From Aeromicrobium marinum DSM 15272 (GTDB taxonomy: Bacteria; Actinomycetota; Actinomycetes; Propionibacteriales; Nocardioidaceae): a stretch of DNA of 64,000 bases. Positions 16,375-24,433 of the stretch are shown piece after piece (within the stretch, counting starts at the first letter, position 1; every line of letters starts with the position of its first letter). The position numbers and the translations under genes were made by a program. Below the pieces are notes generated by a model. The model was not told where the DNA came from. It made no database searches and worked only from the letters and a program-made list of their open reading frames with translations. Location of the stretch: positions 96,916 to 160,915 of the forward strand of contig NZ_CM001024.1 in assembly GCF_000160775.2 (NCBI RefSeq). The letters are read 5' to 3'.

Positions 16375-19031
16375 TGGCGATCTACAACGAGATCGAGTTT
16401 GAGTCTGAGATCTGCCAGCACCTGGAGTCAGCCGGGTGGCTCTACTCGCCCACCGATGCCGGCTATGACGCGGAGCGGGCGCTGTTCCCCGAGGACGTGA
16501 TCGGTTGGTTGGCTGACACCCAGCCTGACGAGCTGGCCAAGATCGTCAAGGCTGGTTCGCCGCAGGAGGCCCAGCAGACTGAACTGCTGCTGAACCGGTT
16601 GGTGAAGGTGCTGGACACCCCGTTGAGTAACGGTGGCGGTTCGCTGGCCGTGCTGCGCAACGGGTTCCAATCTGCGCCAGCGCGGTTCCAGATGAGTGAG
16701 CCGAAGCCGGAGAACACCAAGAACCCAGCCACCGTCGACCGGCACGACCAGGTGCGGTTGCGGGTGATGCGGCAGGTGCACTTCTCAACTGCCGACCGAC
16801 GGTCGATCGATCTGGTGTTCTTCGTCAACGGCATCCCGGTGGCGACTGCTGAGTTAAAGACCGACTTCACCCAGTCCGTCGCCGACGCGATGGAGCAGTA
16901 CCGCAAGGACCGGTTGCCGAAGGACAAGGGCACCGGCCGGGTGCAGCCGCTGCTGGGGTTCGGCAACCGGGCGCTGGTGCACTTTGCGGTCTCGAACGAC
17001 CAGGTGTGGATGACCACCCGCCTGCAGGGCGACGACACGTTCTTCCTGCCGTTCAACATGGGCCACGACGGTGCCGCCGGGAACCCGCCCAACCCGAACG
17101 GGTCCGCCACCATTTACCTGTGGGAGCGGGTGCTGGAACGTGAGGCGTGGCTGAACATCCTGCACCGGTTCGTGCTCGTCGACGGTGACCGCATCGTGTT
17201 CCCGCGGTTCCACCAGTGGGAGGTCGTCACACAACTCGTTGCCGCCGCAGCAAGCGAGGGGCCCGGCCACCGGTACCTGATCCAGCACTCGGCTGGGTCG
17301 GGCAAGACCAACTCGATCTCGTGGACCGCACACCGGCTCGCGCGCCTGCAGGTCGACGACGCGCCGGTGTTCGATTCAGTCATCGTGGTCACGGACCGCA
17401 ACGTGCTGGACTCCCAATTGCAGGCCGCGATCCGGCAGCTCGACAAGGGCACCGGATTCGTCGGCGCGATCGACGCCGACGCCGCTCGTCGTGCCGGTGG
17501 GTCGAAGTCGGGCCTGTTGGCGAAGATGCTGACCGACGGCAAGCGGATCATCGTCGTCACCATTCAGACGTTCCCGTTCGCGATGGCCGAGATCCGTGCG
17601 AACTCCGGTCTCAAGGGCAAGCGATTCGCCGTGATCGCTGACGAGGCGCACTCGTCGCAGTCGGGGCAGGTCGCGGCGAAACTGAAGGCGGTGCTGACTG
17701 CCGAGGAGCTGAAGGCTGTTGAGGACGGCGGTCAGATCGACATCGAGACCCACCTGGCCGCAGAAGCATCCGAGCGGGCGGCGAGTGAGAACATCTCGTA
17801 CTTCGCGTTCACCGCGACACCGAAGGGCAAGACGCTTGACCTGTTCGGCCGCAAGCCCGACCCCGACGACCCGGACAGCAAGCCGCAGGCGTTCCACGTG
17901 TACTCGATGCAGCAGGCGATCGAGGAGGAGTTCATCCTCGACGTGCTGCACGGCTACCACTCCTACCGGAGCGTGTTCACGATCGCCGGCAAGGTTGAGG
18001 GCGCCGCGCAGGCCACCGAGGTCGACCAGTCCGAGGCCACCAAGCAGGTCATGAGGTGGGTGCGGATCAACCCGCAGACCATCGCGCAGAAGGCCGCGGT
18101 GATCGTGGAGCACTTCCACGAGAACGTCGCCCACGTGCTGGAGGGCAACGCCAAGGCGATGGTGGTGTCGGACTCGCGCAAAGCCGCCGTGCGGTACAAG
18201 TTCGAGATCGACCGATACCTGGCCACCCGCGCCGCGAAGGACCCCCGCTACGCCTACCGGACCCTGGTCGCGTTCTCAGGATCGGTCACCGACCCCGAGT
18301 ACGGGCCCGACGACTTCACCGAGGCGAACCTCAACCCCGGTGTCGGCGACCTCGCCGCCACCTTCAACGGCGACGCCTACAAGGTGATGATCGTCGCGAA
18401 CAAGTTCCAGACCGGGTTCGACCAGCAACTGCTGTGCGCGATGTATGTCGACCGGCAACTGTCCGGGGTGACCGCGGTGCAGACCCTCAGCCGGCTCAAC
18501 CGCACCCACCGGCGCCCGTCGGGTCTGCGCAAGACCAAGAACGACGTGTTCGTACTCGACTTCGTCAACGAACCCGAGGAGATCCGCGCCGCGTTCGAGC
18601 CGTACTACAAGACCGCGTTCCTCGAGACCTCGACCGACCCCAACCTCGTCTACGACATCGCCACCAAGCTCGACCAAGCCGCGATCTTCACTGACGCCGA
18701 GGTCGACCAGGTCGCCGAACTGTGGGTGACGGGTAAGGGCAACAACGCCCTGTCCGCTGCAATGGCGCCCGCGGCCAAGCGGTTCGGCGAGCGCTACCGG
18801 TCAGCGACCCTCGACGACGACACCGCCGCCCGCGACGAACTCGACATGTTCCGAAAGGACGTCGGCACGTTCGTGCGGGTCTACGACTTCATGAGCCAGA
18901 TCGTCGACTACGGCGACGCGCACCTGGAGAAGCGCGTCATCTTCCTGCGGATGCTCGAACGCCTCATCAAGAACACCGAACGAACCGTCCCGATCGTCGC
19001 CACAACGTTAGGTGCGCTCAGGACGTCTTGA
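16374..19031 (+). CDS. hsdR: Type I restriction-modification system, endonuclease/translocase subunit HsdR
   Basis: An 885-residue restriction subunit. The N-terminal PD-(D/E)xK nuclease is seen as Asp146 (IDLVFFVNG) with Glu160-x-Lys162 (TAELK). The SF2 translocase follows, with Walker A HSAGSGKTNS near residue 303, the DEAH box VIADEAHSSQSG near 421, FAFTATP motif III, and motif VI-like VQTLSRLNRTHR near 704. It cuts unmodified DNA after ATP-driven translocation. The ATG overlaps the hsdS stop by one base, so hsdMSR is a single translationally coupled unit. The next gene, a STAND-kinase, starts with TTG inside the hsdR stop. Confidence 0.95.
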   Translation: MAIYNEIEFESEICQHLESAGWLYSPTDAGYDAERALFPEDVIGWLADTQPDELAKIVKAGSPQEAQQTELLLNRLVKVLDTPLSNGGGSLAVLRNGFQSAPARFQMSEPKPENTKNPATVDRHDQVRLRVMRQVHFSTADRRSIDLVFFVNGIPVATAELKTDFTQSVADAMEQYRKDRLPKDKGTGRVQPLLGFGNRALVHFAVSNDQVWMTTRLQGDDTFFLPFNMGHDGAAGNPPNPNGSATIYLWERVLEREAWLNILHRFVLVDGDRIVFPRFHQWEVVTQLVAAAASEGPGHRYLIQHSAGSGKTNSISWTAHRLARLQVDDAPVFDSVIVVTDRNVLDSQLQAAIRQLDKGTGFVGAIDADAARRAGGSKSGLLAKMLTDGKRIIVVTIQTFPFAMAEIRANSGLKGKRFAVIADEAHSSQSGQVAAKLKAVLTAEELKAVEDGGQIDIETHLAAEASERAASENISYFAFTATPKGKTLDLFGRKPDPDDPDSKPQAFHVYSMQQAIEEEFILDVLHGYHSYRSVFTIAGKVEGAAQATEVDQSEATKQVMRWVRINPQTIAQKAAVIVEHFHENVAHVLEGNAKAMVVSDSRKAAVRYKFEIDRYLATRAAKDPRYAYRTLVAFSGSVTDPEYGPDDFTEANLNPGVGDLAATFNGDAYKVMIVANKFQTGFDQQLLCAMYVDRQLSGVTAVQTLSRLNRTHRRPSGLRKTKNDVFVLDFVNEPEEIRAAFEPYYKTAFLETSTDPNLVYDIATKLDQAAIFTDAEVDQVAELWVTGKGNNALSAAMAPAAKRFGERYRSATLDDDTAARDELDMFRKDVGTFVRVYDFMSQIVDYGDAHLEKRVIFLRMLERLIKNTERTVPIVATTLGALRTS

Positions 19032-21181
19032 TATTCATCTCGGGTGATCCTGGCGGGGTATCTGTGTTGCAGGAGGCAGCCGAAGCGGCCAGCCTGACGC
19101 TGCTGGCCCTGCCAGCTCCGTCCCTTCGGCAATTCCGTCCGTCGGGGGAGAGGCCCTTCGCGGACGCGGTTCGGGTCGGGCTCTTTGCGCGAGATCTTTA
19201 CGACCTACGATCCCCCGTCGTGCGCGGCGGCGACTTCTTCGGGCGGTCGGTGCTGCTGCGACAACTTGAACGGAACATCACTCAAGGACAGACGCACGTA
19301 GCGCTCTTCGGCCTACGGAAGATCGGGAAGACCTCATTCCTCTTCCGGCTGCGAGAGGCCTTGCGCAACCGTGAAGCCGGCCTTATCGCCCAAGCAGACC
19401 TCCAGCGGTCGAACGCAATCAACCCATCAGCAGACTATTTGCTGTGGCACTTGGGTGAGTCATTGTGGGATGGGAATCGCCGAGTGCGTGGCGTCAGCGA
19501 TCTCAAGCTGTTCGGCCGCTACGAGACCTATTCTGAGGTGCCAGACCGGGCCAGCGTGTTCGAACTCTTTGATCACGACTTGCGGACGGTCCACGATCGA
19601 ATTGGTCTGCCCGTCATCATTATGCTTGATGAGATCGAGCGGATGTTTCCTAGTTCAGAGGACTCGGTATGGCGTAAGGACTTCGTACGATTCTGGCAAC
19701 TTTTGCGAGGTTTTGATCAGGAGCGACCAGGAATCCTCCGCTTCGTTATTTCGGGTACGAACCCGCAATGCGTTGAGAGCCATGCGATCTTCGGTGAAGA
19801 CAATCCCATCTACAGCTACTTCTCTACGACCTACTTGGGACCTCTCAGCGAGCTTGAAGCACAGGAACTGTTGGGCACCTACGGTGCGCGGATGGGCCTT
19901 GAATGGAAGAGCTCAGTGATTGCCCGCGTGTTTGACGACACGGGCGGACACCCCGCGCTCCTGAGGACGTTCGCATCGATGGTGCATCGAAATAGCCACC
20001 CGAGGCATGGCTCGGTATCTCCCGCTCTAGAGGAAGCACGGGATACATCGGCGCGCTTCTTGACCGAGCAGGGCCCCTTGCTAGCCCAGATTGTTGCGAT
20101 TCTCGAGGACCAGTACGCCGACGAGTTTGAGATTTTGCGGACGCTCGCGCTAGGCAAAGTGCATGAGTTTCGAGATATGGCCAGGGCATTCCCTGAGGAC
20201 ACCGCTCACCTGATCGGATATGGACTTTGCGGTCAACCAGACGAGACGACCCGGGTCACCTCACAGCTGCTCCAGACCTACCTTCAACGTCGTGAGAGTT
20301 CTGCCCGGCCCGGAGTCGACTCGGGGTCGACGGCAGCAAACATTGTGGGGCAGGTGGTAGACGGCCGATATCGGGTTGAATCGCTGATCTCTGCTGACGG
20401 TGGTTTCGCTAACGTCTATCGGGCTGCCAGCTTGGATCAACAGGAGGGCACCCCCTCCGCGGTGGCGCTCAAGGTACTCAAGAACGGACGACTCTCAGTT
20501 CTTGAACGAGAGGTCGAAGTTCTTCGGGGATTCGAGCATAAGAACATCGTTCAGTTCGTTGACTCAGGCCGACTGGAAAGCGGGGCGGTGTACCTCGCGA
20601 TGGAGTATCTCGAAGGGCCCACACTCCGTGCGTACTGCGAAGCTGCGACTCGTCCGTCGGAGCAGCGGTTGATGTCGTGGACGACGGCGCTCATGGGAGC
20701 CTTGGTTCATATGCACCCGAAGGAGACTCAACGACGTCGACTTCGTGCAGAGTCGGGGTCGGAGGAGTCAATTCAGGTTCTGCTCGAATCCCGCTACGGC
20801 TACGTGCACCGCGACATCAAACCTGAGAACGTTATTGTGACAAAGCGCGGCCCAGTGCTGGTGGACTTCAACATCTCCTCACGAGTTAGCGTCGCCGTTG
20901 AAACTGTCAGCGCAACTCCGGGGTACCTACCACCTGAGCTCATAGGCACCTCTTGGTCTCCGAGGGTGGACATCCATCAACTCGGAGTGACACTGCTCCA
21001 GGCAGCTGCGGGCGAGTCGCTTGTCGGAGACAACATGGACGATCTGGTTCTCGTCATGCGTTCGAGTGTCTCGCCGAAGACTGCGCAACTTCTGGAGCGG
21101 CTTCTCGACACGGGACCGAGCGGCTATCAGACTGCGTTCACTGCTCACCGTGACGCGCAACGAATCTTGGATCAACTCTAA
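19028..21181 (+). CDS. STAND-like NTPase fused to a Ser/Thr protein kinase
   Basis: A 717-residue fusion. Residues about 66-330 form a STAND/AAA-like NTPase: FFGR at 70-73, P-loop GLRKIGKTS at 95-103, Walker B VIIMLDEIERM at 196-206, and the TGGHPALL motif typical of this ATPase class at 305-312. Residues 445-717 are an eukaryote-like kinase: glycine loop DGGFANVY, Lys482 in VALKVL, HRDIKPEN at 594-601 and an APE equivalent PPEL. The DFG motif reads DFN (613-615). The TTG start at 19028 overlaps the hsdR stop; GTG at 19064 is an alternative. It has no membrane segment or nuclease domain. Coupling to hsdMSR suggests a sensor/effector add-on to the restriction operon. Confidence 0.85.
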   Translation: MIFISGDPGGVSVLQEAAEAASLTLLALPAPSLRQFRPSGERPFADAVRVGLFARDLYDLRSPVVRGGDFFGRSVLLRQLERNITQGQTHVALFGLRKIGKTSFLFRLREALRNREAGLIAQADLQRSNAINPSADYLLWHLGESLWDGNRRVRGVSDLKLFGRYETYSEVPDRASVFELFDHDLRTVHDRIGLPVIIMLDEIERMFPSSEDSVWRKDFVRFWQLLRGFDQERPGILRFVISGTNPQCVESHAIFGEDNPIYSYFSTTYLGPLSELEAQELLGTYGARMGLEWKSSVIARVFDDTGGHPALLRTFASMVHRNSHPRHGSVSPALEEARDTSARFLTEQGPLLAQIVAILEDQYADEFEILRTLALGKVHEFRDMARAFPEDTAHLIGYGLCGQPDETTRVTSQLLQTYLQRRESSARPGVDSGSTAANIVGQVVDGRYRVESLISADGGFANVYRAASLDQQEGTPSAVALKVLKNGRLSVLEREVEVLRGFEHKNIVQFVDSGRLESGAVYLAMEYLEGPTLRAYCEAATRPSEQRLMSWTTALMGALVHMHPKETQRRRLRAESGSEESIQVLLESRYGYVHRDIKPENVIVTKRGPVLVDFNISSRVSVAVETVSATPGYLPPELIGTSWSPRVDIHQLGVTLLQAAAGESLVGDNMDDLVLVMRSSVSPKTAQLLERLLDTGPSGYQTAFTAHRDAQRILDQL

Positions 21182-21551
21182 AGCCTGCTGTGCCGGATCG
21201 GTCAGGCCACTGCACTGGAGACTCTTCGCAACTTCTCGGCGTCTTCGGCGCCGGAGTAGGGGCCGCCGCGCAGATCTGTAACATTCCTAGTCGGCAAATC
21301 GCGCACCAGCGTCGGAGAGGAACTCGTCGTGGCAGTCGAGCAAGTAAAAGCGGCGAGATCTGTGACCTCAGACGAGTTGAAGGCGGTTGCGAAAGCGACT
21401 CAAGGAGAGTCGAACCACTTTCGCATCCAAGAGTTCGAAAGCGGCGGGACCCTAGGCCTTAGTTTCGACTCAAGTCAGAGCCCCGCTGACCTGTCCCGAG
21501 TTCCCCGGACACCGATGTTGGAGCGAGAATCGCTTCACGAGAGGAGTCTGG

Positions 21552-21839
21552 ATGCCTGCAGCAAAGCCCGAGGAGTTCCGTCGCAGGGCGGTGGAGTTGG
21601 CGCGGTCCGGTGACAAGCCGGTGGCGCAGATCGCGAAGGACTTGGGGATCAGCGAGTCCGGTCTTCGCCGGTGGATGGCGCAGGCCGAGGTCGAGAACGG
21701 TGAGCGTCCCGGTTTGAGCAAGGACGAGCGGTCCGAGCTGGTGCGTCTTCGTCGTGAGAATCGTGTTCAGGCGATGGAGATCGAGATCCTGAAGCGGGCG
21801 TCGGCGTACTTCGCCAAGGAGAACGTCCTCCCAAAATAG
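21552..21839 (+). CDS. IS3-family transposase OrfA (HTH protein)
   Basis: A 95-residue protein with the OrfA HTH at residues 8-45 (EEFRRRAVELARSGDKPVAQ, then DLGISESGLRRWM) and a C-terminal leucine-zipper-like helix (LVRLRRENRVQAMEIEILKRA). It binds the IS ends and regulates transposition. The frame ends at TAG in an AAAATAG context (21833-21839), where a -1 slip on the A4 run leads into orfB. Confidence 0.93.
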   Translation: MPAAKPEEFRRRAVELARSGDKPVAQIAKDLGISESGLRRWMAQAEVENGERPGLSKDERSELVRLRRENRVQAMEIEILKRASAYFAKENVLPK

Positions 21840-22711
21840 GGTTCCGGCTGGTCCACGAGCTCGCCGCGGATGGCTTTGCCGTCGCGGTGATCTGCCGGGT
21901 CCTGGGTGTCTCGACGTCGGGCTACTACGAGTGGCGCAGCCGGCCGCCATCGGCGCGTGATGTCGCCGACGCGCACCTGCTGAACGTCATCCGCGAGATC
22001 CATGCCGCGTCGCGGCAGACCTACGGGGTCCGGCGGGTCCACGCCGAACTGCGCCTGGGCCGCCAGATCCGGTGCAGTCGCGGCCGGGTCGAACGGCTCA
22101 TGGTCCTGGGCGGCCTGCAGGGTGTTCACCGCCGCAAATGGCGCCACGCAGGTGGCCGGTCGCCGGCGGTGTTCGAGGACCACGTCAGACGCGAGTTCGT
22201 TGCTGATGCGCCCGACAAGCTGTGGGTCACCGACATCACCCAACACAGAACCGTCGAAGGGTGGGTCTACTGCGCTGCGGTGATCGACGTCTACTCCCGC
22301 CGATGCGTCGGGTGGTCGATCGCCGATCACCTGCGCACCGAGTTGGTCGTCGACGCGATCGACATGGCCAGATGGCGTCGCAAGCCGTTGCCGGGAACGG
22401 TGGTCCACTCCGACCGCGGAACCCAGTTCACGTCCTGGCTGTTCGGCAACCGGCTCCGCGAGGCCGGACTGATGGGATCGATGGGCAAGGTCGCCTGCGC
22501 CTACGACAACTCCCTCATGGAGTCGTTCTTCGGCTCGATGCAGATCGAACTGCTCGACCGCCGGAACTGGTCAACCCGCGCCGAGCTGGCCAACGGGATC
22601 TTCGAGTGGATCGAAGCGTTCTACAACCCGACCCGCCGCCACTCGAGCCTGGACTACCTCAGCCCAATCGAGTACGAAACCCTTCACACCGCCACCGACC
22701 AAGCGGCATGA
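21552..22711 (+). CDS. IS3-family transposase OrfAB (made by -1 frameshift)
   Basis: After the slip near 21833-21836 the orfB frame reads KIGFRLVHELAADGF and continues to 22711. The DDE integrase core is complete: Asp in LWVTDITQH, Asp in VVHSDRGTQF and Glu in NSLMESFFGSMQ, followed by the family tail YNPTRRHSSLDYLSPIEYE. An orfB-only product could start at the GTG at 21887. The fused protein is the active transposase in IS3 elements; the frameshift itself is inferred from the overlap and the A4 run, not observed. Confidence 0.88.
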
Positions 22712-24323
22712 TCAACACACAAGAACCGTCCGGGAAACCCGGGACAGGTCACGCGAGTGTCATCGTTGCAACTGGCCACGTCCCCGGTGCCAGCAGCATG
22801 CGCCTGCGGTTCGCCGGGGGCGCTCGAAAGTCTATGGCGATATCTGGTCTTCATCGCGACGCGACGCTGATCGTCGAGGCACGGCAAGACCACACGTCCG
22901 AGAGGCCCTGCGTTCGTGTTGAGGCTTCCGTCCTTGGCACGGTGATCGTAGATTCAGCGGAAGCAGTGCGACTGGAGCTGGAAGCTGGCTTCAGAGGCAA
23001 CCTAGTGCTGCGCGCGGGCGGGCTAGAAGTCTCGATGGAAGGCGAGTGTGTCGGGGTGCTGCACGTCGAGGATGGCTCGGCGGAGGTTGCTGAGCCATCC
23101 ATTCTCGGGGGGCTATTCGAGACGGTTTACGTCAGCGGCCGCCTCGGCCTGGCGGACGCAGGCCGAGATGCGGAAATTGACCGCCTTGTAGTTGAGGGAA
23201 AGGCTGAGCTTTTCGTCGGTAGTTCGAGGGGTGTCATTAAGTCCATCGTTCCCTCGGGTGATCGCGCCGAGCTTTGGATTTCGCCGACGACGGGAACCGG
23301 TCGGGATGCAAGCTCCAACCCCGCGGCCAAACTCGGCGTGGCCAGTATCGCTCGTCTGGAACTTCGCTCCAAGCATGAGTGCGCGATAGGAGTGTCAGTG
23401 AGTGCTACCGACGTATCCGTCGTGGGGCAGATTGCATTTCAACTCGGGATTGGTGCGACTGCTCGCGGAGTTGAGTTCCGATCGTTTGGGCAGGGCGGCC
23501 CGACCTTGTCGGTCGGCCGTCGTGCGGTAGTAGCCGATGTCAGGGGCGAGGTCACGCTCGGAAAGTGCAGCGGGGCGACCATCGATGGGATGCCAGGAAA
23601 AGGGTTTCGGATCGCCGCAGTTGCAGCTGCCTCGGGTAGTGGAGGAAGCCACCCCGGCCCTCTCGCCGAGTCGCTGCTGTCGAACTTCACTGTCCCGCGA
23701 GGTGTAGACGGACGGAGCATCTTGAATGCGATGGATGACGCCCATCGCCTTGAGCCAGTGACCTCAGACCTGCCCGGCTGGGAGCTTAGGTGGGATTTCA
23801 CCAGACCCCAGTCGGCAGCCGATCAGCGCGACCTTCGACTCGATGCGGAGCTTCTTCGCAAGCTCCAAGAGCTATCTAGGGAGAAGGGGGCTTCCGGCTC
23901 AGCGAGGACAAAGGTCGGATGGTGCGCTCAGCGCCTGAGGCACCGCGTGACATCCGGGCGGGTGGAGCGCTTCTGGCTAGGTCTCTACCGATGTCTCGGG
24001 TACGGAGAGCGACCTGGGCCCGCGTTCGCGACTTGGCTCGTGCTCTCCTTAGTTCTTGCTTTCGCCCTTGCGTCTCCGGGAGGCTGGGATATCAGCAACC
24101 TCAGCGGCGGGCTGAGGCTGTGGTTCGACCGTGCCATCGGCCCGGTCGGGTCCCTGCTCGGTACAGGTTTAGGCGGCGAGGCGAGCGCCGGTCTGTATCT
24201 CATGCGTGCTCTCACTGCGGTACCGCTTGTGGTGGGTGCGCTTTCGCTGCGCAACTACGTACGAAGCCCAGTGTGATGAATATGGCCCGGCGCGAGGTAT
24301 AGGTCGGTCACCCGCGGTCTCCC

Positions 24324-24349
24324 CATGGGTCAAGATCCCACCGCCACCG
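24324..24349 (+). other. Possible decayed tRNA-Ser 3' end (att-site remnant)
   Basis: The 26 bases resemble the T-arm and acceptor end of bacterial tRNA-Ser: TGGG-loop-CCCA followed by CCGCCACCG. The T-loop differs at several positions from TTCGAAT and there is no tRNA body upstream. It lies at the right edge of the defence island, 47 bp after the broken gene. No matching intact tRNA is in the window. Confidence 0.35.
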
Positions 24350-24360
24350 AATTTATGCTT

Positions 24361-24388
24361 GGACTGGAGATCACTGGATCTCCAGTCC
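24361..24388 (+). terminator. Hairpin at the right edge of the defence island
   Basis: A perfect 12-bp stem (GGACTGGAGATC and its complement) with a 4-nt loop ACTG. It lies between the end of the IS-broken gene and the convergent acyl-CoA synthetase, in the position of a bidirectional terminator. No T-tract follows. Confidence 0.55.
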
Positions 24389-24433
24389 ACTCACGACCCT
24401 AGTCCGCAGGCTCGGGCTGCGGAACTCGGCGCA

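Larger units (their letters stand above)
21487..22751 (+). mobile_element. IS3-family insertion sequence, complete (1265 bp)
   Basis: The ends are 24-bp imperfect inverted repeats: left 21487-21510 beginning TGACCTGTCCCG and right 22728-22751 ending CGGGACAGGTCA, with 2 mismatches between them. A 3-bp target duplication CGC lies at 21484-21486 and 22752-22754. The element carries orfA and orfB in a -1 relationship. Both ends, both frames and the target copy are intact, so the insertion looks recent and may still be mobile. Confidence 0.92.
21329..24276 (+). pseudogene. Beta-solenoid-like membrane protein gene interrupted by an IS3-family element
   Basis: Codons 1-52 run from the GTG at 21329 (preceded by GAGAGGA) to 21486, where the IS begins. 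After the IS, the frame resumes at 22755 once one CGC target copy is removed, and gives a 559-residue protein ending at 24276. Residues about 60-300 show short alternating beta patterns (VLGTVIVD, GNLVLRAGG, VLHVEDG, TVYVSG) resembling a solenoid or bactofilin-like fold. After a linker, two apolar helices lie near the C-terminus (FATWLVLSLVLAFALA and LTAVPLVVGALSL). It lies 147 bp after the STAND-kinase gene and is probably the last member of that operon. Function unknown; currently broken. Confidence 0.85.

Noticed and set aside
22222..24276. A 684-residue gene starting inside the IS
   Set aside because: Its first part is the out-of-frame shadow of the transposase; the real frame enters from 21329 and is split by the IS.
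24324..24349. A functional tRNA gene
   Set aside because: Only a T-arm/acceptor-like piece is present; there is no D-arm or anticodon arm upstream and the T-loop lacks the consensus.
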